A stretch of DNA of 64,000 nucleotides from Anaerolineaceae bacterium (GCA_016841365.1 JAENZI010000001.1:310001-374000), one strand, 5' to 3'. Numbered from the stretch's first letter, positions 1-9,340 are shown. The notes: generated by a model from the sequence alone, not told the origin. Numbers and translations: made by a program.

Positions 1-1148
1 GGGGTTAGTTTCCAATCTTTGATCGTTTGCGGTTCAATGTCTGAAACAACGATCACATTCAGCCTGACAGCTTCTCTCGCAATTTGAAACGCTTTGTGAG
101 GTCCAATCTTAAAGAAGCCTTCTTCAAAATCCCGCAGGATTGAACGGTGCGATTCCGCCTTGGAAACATAGTTTTCATAGGATTGACTGCCGGAACCCTC
201 CGGGCAGGCTGCCAGCAGGATCACCCAGCCGTTATCCCGCGTGATGCGTGCAGCGTGAGTCAGCCCCTTTTGTGCTTGATACAGATTGATGTCTTTTGGG
301 GCTCCGCCGGGGGATGCAATCACCAAATCGTAAGGATGGGAGACTGTCACACCAAAAATCTCCCCGATGAGGGGGATGGCTGATTTCATCACTAGTGCTG
401 GATCGCCAAAAAACGCGTTTAAAATCTGTTTTTCCTCGTTCAGGATGGTTCCCAGCGCAAAGTGAATATCCATCTTCTGACCGATTTCTTCAACATCCTG
501 GCGCATCGGGTTGATGTGAAAAACCCCCGATTTTGCCTGAGGATGTTTCAGCATGGCATGGTTGGTGTTGATTGTCTCACGACCAGCGAGCCCGATGGCT
601 GCGGTCTTAACCCCGCCCGAGAAGCCCATAAAGTGATGCGGTTCGATGTTGCCGACGACAATTTTGAGATCGCAGTTGAAAAAATCTGCGTTGACTTTGA
701 TAGGCGTTTTGTGGTTGGTCGTCCCAAGGTCTGTCATTGGTGATTGATCGCAATCATGGACGATGACCTGATAATTTTCGATGATGTCTTCTCTGAGGAT
801 CAGGATTAAATCAGATGGCGGCATTGGGGCGTGGGTGCCTGAGCTGACGAACAGGGTGATATTGTCCCGGTCAAAGCCCAGCGAGTGCAAGTGGTCGATC
901 AGCGCATAAAGCGGGTTGGGTTGAGGAAGAGGGCGTGTTTTGTCATTGATGGCAATTCCAATTGAGTGCACGTCCGCAAAAGATTCCAGTTTCCGCCTGC
1001 CGAGGGGGTGTATGAAGGCTTGTCTGAGGGTTGATTCAACATCCTCAAGGGGATGAACTTCTTCTGGCAGAAGTTCGTCAGTTACGAAGTTTTGTGGGAT
1101 GCGGAAAGATAATTTTGTCTTGCCATAAGGCAGTGAGAATTCGGTCAC
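1..1148 (-). CDS. LarA-family nickel-pincer racemase/epimerase (C-terminus outside window)
   Basis: The minus strand is open from a GTG at 1148 to the window edge, giving 382 residues of a family that is usually about 420 long, so only the C-terminus is missing. The protein shows the lactate racemase LarA signature: R72, H106 in SSGTHAPM, the EPHHFMGFSGGVK segment with H171/H172 and K181, and H197. These match by position the cofactor-binding Lys and catalytic His residues of Lactobacillus plantarum LarA. The family uses a nickel-pincer nucleotide to racemise or epimerise 2-hydroxy acids. The substrate cannot be read from sequence, and the cofactor genes larB, larC and larE are not in the window. 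The GTG start overlaps the TGA stop of the upstream isomerase gene by four bases (GTGA), so the two are probably translationally coupled. Confidence 0.85.
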   Translation of the reverse strand, partial: MTEFSLPYGKTKLSFRIPQNFVTDELLPEEVHPLEDVESTLRQAFIHPLGRRKLESFADVHSIGIAINDKTRPLPQPNPLYALIDHLHSLGFDRDNITLFVSSGTHAPMPPSDLILILREDIIENYQVIVHDCDQSPMTDLGTTNHKTPIKVNADFFNCDLKIVVGNIEPHHFMGFSGGVKTAAIGLAGRETINTNHAMLKHPQAKSGVFHINPMRQDVEEIGQKMDIHFALGTILNEEKQILNAFFGDPALVMKSAIPLIGEIFGVTVSHPYDLVIASPGGAPKDINLYQAQKGLTHAARITRDNGWVILLAACPEGSGSQSYENYVSKAESHRSILRDFEEGFFKIGPHKAFQIAREAVRLNVIVVSDIEPQTIKDWKLT

Positions 1149-2035
1149 GTGATTGCTCCTGTGCTGCGAAGGTGTGATAGCGAGGTTTGGGCTCCCTGTA
1201 GGGAAAGCTCAAAAATGATTGGGCCATCGAAGTTTACTTTTAATAAATGGTCAAGCAACCATTTAGAATCAAGGTCGCCTGTTCCCAGGGGTTGATGGTC
1301 TTTACCATAGCCCAGCTCACCTGTTTTCATATAATTCAGGGAGTCATGCAAGTGTATCTCTGCCAGGCGGGGGAAGCAAGCAGTAAGGGCATCTTCTAAC
1401 GGTGCCTCACCAGAGAAACCCGCCAGAACATGGCCAGTGTCTAAACAAATAGAGAGATCAAGCAGTTCCGCAATCTCCAATGTAAGGTCCAAGGGGAATT
1501 CGATAGTCTCGATTGCGATTTGGCGGGAATCGATGCCCGTTTCTTCCAGTATCGTTTGAATCGAGCTGATTGCGCCACCCTGGAATTGTTTGAGCGCGAG
1601 GGATTTTGCGGCAGGAGGCAGGTCCATGCGATAGAATTCTGCGGCTAATGCCCCGGTGGCATGCAGTACGTAAAGTTCGGGCTTAAGGGGTTCGACGGCA
1701 TCCATGATTTCTAAAATCGCATCGACAGAGCCTAACCTGACAGGCTCTAATGGTGTGGAAGGTTCCACAGACCAAATTGGCAGGTGAAGCGTGTAAGAGA
1801 GGTCAAGGTTTTGTTTGAGGGCTGACAAGCGCTGAATATTTTTCTCTTCATACGCGGTCGGAAAGAACAACCCAAGATCGCCGCCTAACTCGATGTGCTG
1901 AAAACCCTGTTTTGCGAGGCCGCAAACCAGTTGACTGCGGTCAAAATTTAGGATGCCTTCGACGGCATCCCGTCCCGTAATGTTTGATGGAACGAGCTGC
2001 TCTAATTGCATTTCCATAATGCCAAATTTGAACAT
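1145..2035 (-). CDS. Sugar phosphate isomerase/epimerase, xylose isomerase-like TIM barrel
   Basis: This protein of about 296 residues has the layout of the AP endonuclease 2/xylose-isomerase-like TIM barrel family. Typical pieces are IELGGDLGLFFP near the start, QIAIETIEF, SICLDTGHVLAGF and AEIHLHDSLNYMKTGELGYGKDHQPLGTG; the last two carry the His, Asp and Glu metal ligands of the family. I chose the ATG at 2035 because AAAGG lies seven bases upstream; a TTG start at 2050 would put that site inside the gene. The likely role is isomerisation or epimerisation of a sugar or sugar acid. The four-base overlap with the downstream LarA-like gene suggests both enzymes act on the same hydroxy-acid or sugar-acid route. 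The substrate is unknown. Confidence 0.8.
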   Translation of the reverse strand: MFKFGIMEMQLEQLVPSNITGRDAVEGILNFDRSQLVCGLAKQGFQHIELGGDLGLFFPTAYEEKNIQRLSALKQNLDLSYTLHLPIWSVEPSTPLEPVRLGSVDAILEIMDAVEPLKPELYVLHATGALAAEFYRMDLPPAAKSLALKQFQGGAISSIQTILEETGIDSRQIAIETIEFPLDLTLEIAELLDLSICLDTGHVLAGFSGEAPLEDALTACFPRLAEIHLHDSLNYMKTGELGYGKDHQPLGTGDLDSKWLLDHLLKVNFDGPIIFELSLQGAQTSLSHLRSTGAIT

Positions 2036-2171
2036 GGTAAAACCTTTCAATCAAGGAACCGATTCGCGTATCGCATACCTTACTTATTATAACTGCTGCC
2101 TATGTCAAAGGTGAATTTCTGACTGATTTTCATGACAATCTTGCAGGATTTCTATCGTAATGATCTGCTGA

Positions 2172-2783
2172 TTAGATCTTGATGTGAAATTGTTCTTCCA
2201 GGGCATTTTGTAAAGCGCAGGCATTGGTGAATCGATAAGCTCTCCAAACAGCCGCGATTGCCCCATCGACGTTTTTTTGCTGATCATCAATGAATAAGAT
2301 TTCATCGGGATGAAGATGGTGGATTTCACAAAACCGGTCATAAATTTCTTTATCGGGCTTAAGCAATTTTAAATCCGATGAAATGGTTATCCCAATAAAA
2401 AGGTTCAAAATATCCAGGTCTGGGGCAAAGGTGTAAAAGCTCGGGTTTGCATTTGACAACAAGTACAACGGATACCCTGCGGCATTTAGTTTTGAGACGA
2501 GACTGAACATCCCCGGCAGGTAAGGTTGGTCTTTATACCAGTTGTTAAGGATCCAGTTGATTTGGTGTGCATATTGGGGGTGGTTTTCTGTCAGCGTCTT
2601 GTCTAGTTCATCAAATGTGATTAAGCCCTGGTCGTATTGTTTCCAATAAGCCGATCTGAAGATGGTTGTGTAAAGAAATTCTTGTTCTGTGTGGTCTGCC
2701 ACGATTTTATTTACCGCACGCCGCGGGTTGTAGTCGATCAACACATTGCCCAGGTCAAAGACCAAGTTTTTAACGGGCTTCAT
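2172..2783 (-). CDS. HAD-superfamily hydrolase (subfamily IA-like phosphatase)
   Basis: This is a 203-residue cytoplasmic haloacid dehalogenase-type hydrolase. Motif I is FDLGNVLIDYNP near residue 9, where the usual DxD is replaced by DLGNV as in the YihX/epoxide-hydrolase-N subgroup. Motif II is LLSNANP, motif III is the Lys in LKPDKEIYDRF, and motif IV is LFIDDQQKNVDGA. Length and spacing fit a phosphatase of small phosphorylated metabolites, possibly a sugar phosphate. It lies 38 bases downstream of the small membrane protein gene and 136 bases upstream of the isomerase, all on the same strand, so co-transcription is plausible. The Shine-Dalgarno site before the ATG is weak. The substrate is not identified. 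Confidence 0.85.
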   Translation of the reverse strand: MKPVKNLVFDLGNVLIDYNPRRAVNKIVADHTEQEFLYTTIFRSAYWKQYDQGLITFDELDKTLTENHPQYAHQINWILNNWYKDQPYLPGMFSLVSKLNAAGYPLYLLSNANPSFYTFAPDLDILNLFIGITISSDLKLLKPDKEIYDRFCEIHHLHPDEILFIDDQQKNVDGAIAAVWRAYRFTNACALQNALEEQFHIKI

Positions 2784-2821
2784 TTTAGGAATGGGTCTAC
2801 AATGAACATAGATGTGTAAGG

Positions 2822-3085
2822 TTAATGGTCCAGGAGTTGGCGCAATTTTTGCGGCAGAAATTCTGTCAATGCAAGATATATTGTCAGGCCAGCAAAGGCG
2901 ATCCAGGCTTCAATGGCATATAGCCGGCGTTTGAGGATGACCTCAATGGGGGTTTCGACAGCACGCAAAAACAAAGGATAGCGGTTGCCACCAACAACGA
3001 AAAAGACCATATAGAAACCATACATGATCTGCAGAATGAACAAGCCGATGATGATTCTGTGGATGATTAGTTTCCATTTTTGCAT
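2822..3085 (-). CDS. Small two-helix membrane protein, unknown function
   Basis: The 87-residue product has two predicted membrane helices, roughly residues 8-30 and 57-75, separated by a short polar loop with Arg and Pro residues. Both ends are rich in Lys, Arg and His. The start is well supported by AGGAGG about eight bases before the ATG. I do not recognise a family. It is first in the run of minus-strand genes that continues with the HAD hydrolase, and has about 250 bases of leader region upstream (3086-3332) in which I see no clear gene. Confidence 0.7.
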   Translation of the reverse strand: MQKWKLIIHRIIIGLFILQIMYGFYMVFFVVGGNRYPLFLRAVETPIEVILKRRLYAIEAWIAFAGLTIYLALTEFLPQKLRQLLDH

Positions 3086-3332
3086 TGCCAGTACCTCCTA
3101 TATTTATTGTATTGCCTGACTCATTATACCTGCTGCAAAAATCAGTCTGAATGGTGTGGTTAGCAAGTTGTGGAAAAATTATCGGCCAAACGATATTCGT
3201 ATAGCCATTCTTTCTCGCAAAAATCATTTCTTCAATGAAAATCATCAAGCTAACGAACAAGAGAATCTTATTCCATTTGTATTAGTATTTGGAGATAATT
3301 AGTGAAAACAGATTGATAGATATATGTTGATA

Positions 3333-3710
3333 TCAGCCTGATAGGGGGTGATCAAATCTTTGAAACTCGATCCAGTATCCATCAGGGTCTTTCAGGAAAA
3401 AGTGATAGATTTGGAATTTGGGGTTCGCTTTGGGCGGTTCTTCAATGGATGCCCCGTTCTTCTTTAACTGGAGATACCATTCATCTACATCCTCTGTGAC
3501 CAGAGTCAAAATTATTCTGCGGCCGGCAGGGAGGGCTTCGATGTGCTCACAGAACCCGAGGAACGCTGAAGGAGTGACTTTGAATATCAGACAGGTGCCC
3601 TGGTCCCGGACAACTTCTAACCCGAGCAAGCCGTTGTAAAAATGTTTTGTGACTTTTAAATCGCTGGAATGCAGGAAGGTGATTTGTTGGCAGATTTCAC
3701 TTGGTTCCAT
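3333..3710 (-). CDS. VOC-family (glyoxalase/dioxygenase fold) protein
   Basis: The roughly 125-residue protein has the beta-alpha-beta-beta-beta arrangement of the vicinal oxygen chelate superfamily: ITFLHSSDLKVTKHFYNGLLGLEVV at the start and YHFFLKDPDGYWIEFQRF at the end, the latter containing the Glu normally used as metal ligand. The reaction is not predictable; relatives include glyoxalase I, fosfomycin-resistance proteins and extradiol dioxygenases. The stop of the FGGY kinase is directly adjacent. A start at 3725 (TAAATG junction) is possible, but GAGG six bases before the ATG at 3710 favours the shorter form. It is the last gene of the glycerol operon. Confidence 0.8.
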   Translation of the reverse strand: MEPSEICQQITFLHSSDLKVTKHFYNGLLGLEVVRDQGTCLIFKVTPSAFLGFCEHIEALPAGRRIILTLVTEDVDEWYLQLKKNGASIEEPPKANPKFQIYHFFLKDPDGYWIEFQRFDHPLSG

Positions 3711-3725
3711 AAGCTTCCTCATCAT

Positions 3726-5309
3726 TTAGCTTTCTACATCATCTGTTTTGTGACACTTTTTCTGATCTAAAATCTCACGGATTTCGTTATACAAAGGTTT
3801 CAGTCGCCCATACATCTTCATATACACTCGTTCATAAATATCCGTGTACATCTGGTGGTTTTTTGGGTTAGGTTCAAAGGCGTCTCCCAGGTGGGTCATT
3901 GCATCGACGGCCGTTTGGAAATCGGGGTGCAAGCCCAAGCCAACCGCCACATCGATCGCTGCGCCTAACCCGGAGGCTTCGTAAATGTGCGGACGGTAGA
4001 CTGGTAAGCCAAACACATCTGCGGTGATCTGAAGTGCCCCCTCGCTTTGGCTGCCGCCGCCTGCCACACGCAGCTCGGTGATCGGGATGTGTGAGCGTTT
4101 TTCGGTGCGCTCCGCGCCTTCCCGCAGGCTGTAAGCCAGCCCTTCAATGATGGCGCGGTAAAAATGCGCCCGGCTGTGCACGTCTCCAAACCCAATCACG
4201 GACCCTTTGGCTTCCGGCCCTGGGATTTTCAAACCCGGTGACCAATAGGGCTGCAAGACCAATCCCTCTGCACCAGCAGGTACGGTATGCAGCCATTCAT
4301 CAAATAAGACCTCTGCCTCCACGCCTCTGCGTTCAGCCTCGCGCTTTTCAGCCTGTCCGAATTCCTCTTTGAACCAGCTTACCATCCAAAAACCGCGATA
4401 GATTTGCACCTCAAGTGAATATGCACCAGGGACTGCCGCTGGATAGGGCGGGATCAGCGGGATGACTTCGGTGTATTTTTTGTGAGTGGTGTTGATGGTG
4501 GCTGTTGTCCCGTAACTGATGCAGCCGATGTGAGGTTCAAGGCAGCCTGCACCAATCACCTCTGTTGCCTTATCTGCTGCAGTTGCGATCAAGGGCAAAC
4601 CTTCCGGAATGCCGGTGGCTTCAGCAGCCTGTTTTGAAATGTATCCTAAGTGCTCAGTCGGTTTCACCAGGTCGACAAGCATCTCGGGTTCAACCATCAC
4701 TGCATCCCACTTCCAATCAGAGGGCTTTGCCCAATCCTGATTTTTATAATCAAAGGGCATATAGCCGACCTGACACCCAACAGAGTCAATTATTTTCCCG
4801 ATCAATTTATTGGTCAGGTAGCCAGACAGGTAAACATACTTGTCGGTATTCTCCCAAATATCTGGCTGGTGGGTCTTGATCCAGTTGGCTTCGGCTTCAG
4901 CCTGAAGGTAGCGCACAGTGTCACGCATACCTGCTATTCTGAAAAGAAGGCCCCACAACCCGCCGACCGGGTCAAGGCCTTCGGTACGGCGCTGGTCAAG
5001 CCAAACCATTGCAGGCCTGAGAGGTGTTCCGTTTTTATCCAGGTTGATGACAGTTGAGCGCTGGGTGGTCAATCCAACACCGGCGATGGCTTGCTTGTCG
5101 ACACCTTCCATCGCCCATAATCCCTGGCAAGCCTGGCAGACAGCATCCCAAAATACCTGCGGATCCTGTTCAGCCCAGCCGGGATTTATTGAGTAGTACG
5201 GTTGAATGGGAACGCGCTTTTTCGCAATCAGATTCCCGTTCAGGTCGAAGATCAATGCCCGAACGCTTTGTGTGCCGTTGTCGATCGCCAGAATGTGTTC
5301 GCCCGTCAT
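3726..5309 (-). CDS. FGGY-family carbohydrate kinase, glycerol kinase-like
   Basis: The 527-residue protein opens with the phosphate-binding motif [13 protein letters not shown] and continues with [11 protein letters not shown] and [11 protein letters not shown], as in glycerol and xylulose kinases. A second nucleotide-binding motif, [11 protein letters not shown], and the C-terminal [19 protein letters not shown] complete both FGGY domains. GGAGG precedes the ATG at 5309 with good spacing. Sitting between a glycerol-3-phosphate dehydrogenase and a VOC protein, it most likely phosphorylates glycerol or dihydroxyacetone to feed GlpD, although sequence alone does not exclude another polyol. It is moderately longer than typical glycerol kinase (about 500 residues). 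Confidence 0.88.
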   Translation of the reverse strand: MTGEHILAIDNGTQSVRALIFDLNGNLIAKKRVPIQPYYSINPGWAEQDPQVFWDAVCQACQGLWAMEGVDKQAIAGVGLTTQRSTVINLDKNGTPLRPAMVWLDQRRTEGLDPVGGLWGLLFRIAGMRDTVRYLQAEAEANWIKTHQPDIWENTDKYVYLSGYLTNKLIGKIIDSVGCQVGYMPFDYKNQDWAKPSDWKWDAVMVEPEMLVDLVKPTEHLGYISKQAAEATGIPEGLPLIATAADKATEVIGAGCLEPHIGCISYGTTATINTTHKKYTEVIPLIPPYPAAVPGAYSLEVQIYRGFWMVSWFKEEFGQAEKREAERRGVEAEVLFDEWLHTVPAGAEGLVLQPYWSPGLKIPGPEAKGSVIGFGDVHSRAHFYRAIIEGLAYSLREGAERTEKRSHIPITELRVAGGGSQSEGALQITADVFGLPVYRPHIYEASGLGAAIDVAVGLGLHPDFQTAVDAMTHLGDAFEPNPKNHQMYTDIYERVYMKMYGRLKPLYNEIREILDQKKCHKTDDVES

Positions 5310-5397
5310 GATTGCCTCCGGAGGGCTTAGCCGTCAAGGGCAAGCCAATTTGGTTAAAGATGTTTAATGTTTTACACTAATTATAGCCAGAAAAAGA

Positions 5398-6978
5398 TCA
5401 AGCATCTGGGAGGGTGTAATATTTTCTCCAAATAGACCCATAGCGCTCAATTTCTTCATCCCAGGTTTGGTTAGACCATCCCAAGGGTTTCTGGATGATC
5501 TCGCGGATCGCGGCAATTTTGTCCAGGCCACCGTGTTCAAGCAAAATCCCCATGCGCACTCGACGAAGCAGGAGGTCATCAAGGTGAACCACGGCTTCGT
5601 TTTCCGCTGCCCATGCTAATTCAGCCCAAAATTGCGGCATTGGCTTGATGGGGCGGAGATGGTCTGGATTGGCAGTTTGGAAGAAAGTGTCGACATCTTT
5701 ACCCAGCCGGCCAGCCATCATGATCCAATCCGGGTCAGTCGCATCTTGGCGGTTTGCTGGCTTTGGATGGATAAAACAAGGTGCCCGATGATCGAATTTG
5801 GGTTCTCCTGGCAGACGATCACTGCAAAAGTTGAGCACATCTGCAGCCATGACCCGGAAGATGGTCAATTTGCCGCCAGCGACGGTGACCAATCCGTCTT
5901 CCTCCCAAACGGCATGGGCTCGCGACTCTTTAGACGGTGTAGGCGCATTGGTGTTGATCACCGGGCGCAAACCCGAAAATGTTGAGATGATGTCCTCATC
6001 ATCCACCGGGAATGCCGGAAAAGTATGCTGTGCGGCTTCCAGAAGATAGTCCACTTCCGAGCGTGTGATTCGGGTTTCATCTTCGTACTGGTCATGGTCA
6101 AGATCGGTGGTGCCAATCATCGTACGGTTTTCCCAAGGGATGGCAAACAATGCCCTGTTATCGCGTGGGTGCAGCATGGTCACTGCCGAGTGGATGGGTA
6201 GTTTATCCTGTGAAAAGATCAGGTGGCTGCCCCGTAGTCGGCGTAGCTTAGGCTGGCCATTGATGTTTGTGCGCATCTCGTCTGACCAGGGTCCTGTAGC
6301 GTTGATCACTACACCGCCGCGTATCTCCATCTGCGTCGGTTGCAGCATCCCGCTTGCGTCTTCGACCATTACACCTTCGACCCGGCCATTTTCTGATTTG
6401 ACTAAATTGCAAACCCTGGCGTAATTGATGGCTGATCCGCCAAAACGGATACCGTCCATGATGACGCGCAACACCAATTGTGAATCGTCCACCCGGGAGT
6501 CATAATACCGAACGCCGCCTATTAGATTTTGGCCGTCGATTGCCGGCAGGGCACGTTTGACACCCTCTCGACTGAGGTTGCTGTGCTGCCACTTGGGTGC
6601 CATCAGGTCATATACGATGACGCCGAGTTTCATCATATTCGTTTCGTGCTCACTGTCCTGATATGCAGGGAAGACAAAGGCAAGCGGATCGACCAACCCA
6701 TCAGATTCACGAATTAATCGTTCACGTTCTTTGACCGATTCCCTGACGACATCGAATTGCCGGTTTTTCAGGTAGCGGATGCCGCCATGCACAAGCTTTG
6801 ATGAGCGGCTGGAAGTCCCAAACCCAAAATCACGCGCCTCTAATAAAAGGACTCTGAGTCCTTTTTGTGCCGCCATATTGAAAATGCCTGCACCGGTGAT
6901 CCCTCCGCCTATAACAATGATGTCCCACGGTTGGTCAAGATCAGACCAGGTTTTCTCGCGCCAGGTTTTATTCAGCAT
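5398..6978 (-). CDS. glpD: FAD-dependent glycerol-3-phosphate dehydrogenase
   Basis: The 526-residue flavoprotein begins with the dinucleotide-binding motif VIGGGITGAGIF (around residues 21-32) and the GlpD-specific RDFGFGTSSRSSKLVHGGIRYL. A second FAD contact, INATGPWSDEM, and the C-terminal alpha-helical domain typical of GlpD follow. The enzyme oxidises sn-glycerol 3-phosphate to dihydroxyacetone phosphate, passing electrons to the quinone pool at the membrane. GGAG ten bases before the ATG supports the start. The gene is 14 bases downstream of the AGPS-like oxidase and upstream of the kinase, so the operon covers phosphorylation and oxidation of glycerol. Confidence 0.93.
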   Translation of the reverse strand: MLNKTWREKTWSDLDQPWDIIVIGGGITGAGIFNMAAQKGLRVLLLEARDFGFGTSSRSSKLVHGGIRYLKNRQFDVVRESVKERERLIRESDGLVDPLAFVFPAYQDSEHETNMMKLGVIVYDLMAPKWQHSNLSREGVKRALPAIDGQNLIGGVRYYDSRVDDSQLVLRVIMDGIRFGGSAINYARVCNLVKSENGRVEGVMVEDASGMLQPTQMEIRGGVVINATGPWSDEMRTNINGQPKLRRLRGSHLIFSQDKLPIHSAVTMLHPRDNRALFAIPWENRTMIGTTDLDHDQYEDETRITRSEVDYLLEAAQHTFPAFPVDDEDIISTFSGLRPVINTNAPTPSKESRAHAVWEEDGLVTVAGGKLTIFRVMAADVLNFCSDRLPGEPKFDHRAPCFIHPKPANRQDATDPDWIMMAGRLGKDVDTFFQTANPDHLRPIKPMPQFWAELAWAAENEAVVHLDDLLLRRVRMGILLEHGGLDKIAAIREIIQKPLGWSNQTWDEEIERYGSIWRKYYTLPDA

Positions 6979-6992
6979 AAATTACTCCAAAT

Positions 6993-8591
6993 TTATTTAA
7001 TGTCCATTAGTTTGCCGCGGTTCATGATGGTATGCGGGTCAGCCTCTAAAATTGCCTTTTCCATGATGTGCATCCCTAAAGCCCCTTTTTCTGCAGGGAG
7101 ATAAGGCTTGTGGTCAATACCAATGCCGTGTTGGTGGGTGATCGTCCCGCCAAGCTCGACGATTTTCTGGCTTGCGGCTGTTTTCAGTTTTTGCCAGCGT
7201 TCCAGCGTGTGGTGAGGGTCTTGCGCTCGACGATAAAGGTAGGTGATATACAGTGAACCACCATTGGTATAAACGTGTGAGATATGGCTAAACACCAACA
7301 CAGGTTCATTTTCGTCTTCCAACCCATCCCGGATGACATCGAGGATCGCTGTGCGGCTTTCGGGCAGCTTATCCCAAGGGAGGGCGGTTTCGAGTGTGTC
7401 AAGGGCATAACCTAAATCCCACAAGGTGTTGCGTAGATAAGGCGTCAGAAATCGTTTTTCCATCCAGGCTTCACCTAAGTAAAACTTAACCATCATGCCC
7501 TCATGCGATCGCACCAGGTGCGCCAACCGCCGGTCTGCCAGGCGATTTTCAGCCCGACTGCCAGTTAAACCATAGATCAGCATACAGCGCTGATCGCCCT
7601 GCCCAAACAGGTTCAAGCCTTTTTTGGCAAGCGAGACCAATTTCTCCTCACCGGAAAGCTGGAAGGTGGTCTCGGTTTCCATCGCATCGCTTAATCGGAC
7701 CATGGATAGTGGTAATTCTGCCTGGGCAATTTTACGGACCGCCTCAGCGCCGATCTCAAAATTGGGGAAGAAGGCTGAATAGAAATGTTCTGCCTCAGGC
7801 AGCGGTCGGATGCGCATTGTCGCCTGGGTCAGGATGCCCATCCGGGCTTCTGAACCGAGGATAATGTGGCGTAAATCGGGACCTGCAGCACTTTTCGGCA
7901 CCCGCAAAATATCTAAAGGTCCTGCAGGGCATTCCAGGTGTCCGGAGACAAATAGGGGTTCAATTCGCCCGTAGTGATAGGATTGCTGACCGACAGAGCG
8001 TGTGACAATCCAGCCGCCCAAGGTGGAGTATTCCCAGGACTGTGGGAAGTGGCCGAGGATGTAGCCATGTTGTTTGAGCTGCTCTTCGAGCTGCGGTCCA
8101 CTCACGCCAGCGCCAAAGGTTGCCTCAAGGTTATTCTCGTTCAAATCCAAAAGCTGGTTCATTTTTGCTAGGTCCACGCTGATCGTGGGCAAACCCTCTC
8201 CGGGCGGCGTCAGGTGACCTGTGACGCTGGAACCCCCGCCATAGGGAATCAGGTTGATCTGATGTTTTTCGGCAAACTTCAACAAATCGCGTATATCCGA
8301 ATCGGATTGCGGATACGCTACCGCATCCGGAAAGGTGTTGACCAGGCCATCGTACATGTCGATCCAATCATTGAGTGACTGGCCGCGGGCATGCCTCAGA
8401 CGTTCTTCATGGTCTGTTGTAATGCGTGGGTGGGAAGGAAGGTCGGCCTCTGGGATTTTGCGGATCAGTTGTTCAATCTCAACATTTTTTAAGCGGTGAG
8501 GTTTCCCGACCACATTTTCAAGATAGGCTCTTGCAGGTTCCGGGACGGGATAATCCGTAGACGTGTTACCCCAACCTTGAATACGTTTCAT
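6993..8591 (-). CDS. FAD-binding oxidase, alkyl-DHAP synthase-like
   Basis: The 532-residue enzyme belongs to the FAD_binding_4/VAO family. The pyrophosphate-binding segment IPYGGGSSVTGHLTP and the C-terminal HQHGIGIDHKPYLPAEKG, equivalent to the HHHG active-site loop of alkyldihydroxyacetonephosphate synthase, are visible. Together with the N-terminal extension (about 100 residues before the FAD domain) this resembles AGPS more than D-lactate or glycolate oxidase. AGPS makes the ether bond of ether lipids from acyl-DHAP. Whether this bacterial homologue does the same, or oxidises a glycerol-derived hydroxy acid, is not decided by sequence. GGAGGAGCAC precedes the ATG. It is the second gene of the FadR-headed operon. 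Confidence 0.85.
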   Translation of the reverse strand: MKRIQGWGNTSTDYPVPEPARAYLENVVGKPHRLKNVEIEQLIRKIPEADLPSHPRITTDHEERLRHARGQSLNDWIDMYDGLVNTFPDAVAYPQSDSDIRDLLKFAEKHQINLIPYGGGSSVTGHLTPPGEGLPTISVDLAKMNQLLDLNENNLEATFGAGVSGPQLEEQLKQHGYILGHFPQSWEYSTLGGWIVTRSVGQQSYHYGRIEPLFVSGHLECPAGPLDILRVPKSAAGPDLRHIILGSEARMGILTQATMRIRPLPEAEHFYSAFFPNFEIGAEAVRKIAQAELPLSMVRLSDAMETETTFQLSGEEKLVSLAKKGLNLFGQGDQRCMLIYGLTGSRAENRLADRRLAHLVRSHEGMMVKFYLGEAWMEKRFLTPYLRNTLWDLGYALDTLETALPWDKLPESRTAILDVIRDGLEDENEPVLVFSHISHVYTNGGSLYITYLYRRAQDPHHTLERWQKLKTAASQKIVELGGTITHQHGIGIDHKPYLPAEKGALGMHIMEKAILEADPHTIMNRGKLMDIK

Positions 8592-8607
8592 GTGCTCCTC
8601 CGATCGA

Positions 8608-9333
8608 TTATAGATAATCTGTTTGCCGCCAGAATATGAGGCTTTCTTGCATAATTTCTTCAGTCAGCGTTCTGGCTTTTTGGGAATCTTTTTCTGATGC
8701 TGCAATTGCCAGCGCATTGTAGTATTGCATGGAGTGCGTCCGGGCAGCAGGGATTGAAAAATATTTAGGAGCTAAATTTAAGTAAAGCTCTCTAAAGCTG
8801 TTCAACAACATCACGAAGACCGGGTTATCACTGAGCAATGTGATCTCGTGCTGTAAATGCCAATCGAACTCGGAAAATTTCTGAGGTGAGTCTTGTAAAG
8901 AATGCCTGCCTTCCAGCAGTTCTGAGACGGCTGGGGCGTGATTGGCGACGGCCAACGCCGTATAGGTAGGCGCCATAGCGAGACGCACATTCAGCAAGTC
9001 CGGGATGAAATTGTTTGGCAGGTGCTCAGGGTGTTCTGAGAGGGTGTTCAATACGCCCAATTTGCCTTCTTTAAGGTAATCTCGCACACGGGTGGGTTTG
9101 CCGTGATGGATTTCGAGCCAGCCATCAACAGCTAATCGCTGCATAGCTTCCCGTAGCGTGGGGCGGGTGACACCCAGCAATTCGGCGAGTTCCCGCTCGC
9201 CAGGGAGGTGGCTGTTGACGGGGAAGGTGCCCTGCAGGATCGCCTCGACCAGGCGCGATTCGACAACTTCTGCTGGCCTTTGAATGGGCGTCCAATTTGG
9301 TGTGTTATGTATTTCATTCTGGTAAGTGGTCAT
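8608..9333 (-). CDS. FadR-type GntR-family transcriptional regulator
   Basis: The 241-residue protein aligns along its whole length with enterobacterial FadR, not only in the winged helix. The DNA-binding part contains PGERELAELLGVTRPTLRE and DGWLEIHHGKPTRV, keeping the Arg, Thr and HGK residues that contact the FadR operator. In the C-terminal acyl-CoA-binding domain, the QESLIFW segment retains the Glu, Ser and Trp of the E. coli ESGEIW segment implicated in CoA binding. A long-chain acyl-CoA-responsive role is therefore plausible. The gene heads the operon with the AGPS-like oxidase, GlpD, kinase and VOC protein. No Shine-Dalgarno sequence precedes the ATG; the promoter -10 box ends only six bases upstream, suggesting a leaderless mRNA. 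Confidence 0.88.
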   Translation of the reverse strand: MTTYQNEIHNTPNWTPIQRPAEVVESRLVEAILQGTFPVNSHLPGERELAELLGVTRPTLREAMQRLAVDGWLEIHHGKPTRVRDYLKEGKLGVLNTLSEHPEHLPNNFIPDLLNVRLAMAPTYTALAVANHAPAVSELLEGRHSLQDSPQKFSEFDWHLQHEITLLSDNPVFVMLLNSFRELYLNLAPKYFSIPAARTHSMQYYNALAIAASEKDSQKARTLTEEIMQESLIFWRQTDYL

Positions 9334-9340
9334 ACCAGTA
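9326..9340 (-). promoter_or_regulatory. FadR-like operator overlapping the fadR-like start codon
   Basis: On the minus strand this reads ACTGGTATGACCACT and contains the ATG of the regulator gene. The core TGGTATGACCA matches the core of E. coli FadR sites (CTGGTACGACCAG type) with one transition. It is nested in a wider inverted repeat, CTGGTA (9319-9324) and TACCAG (9334-9339 with flank). It sits immediately after the -10 box, so bound repressor would block transcription start. Assignment rests on similarity recalled from E. coli sites. Confidence 0.6.
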
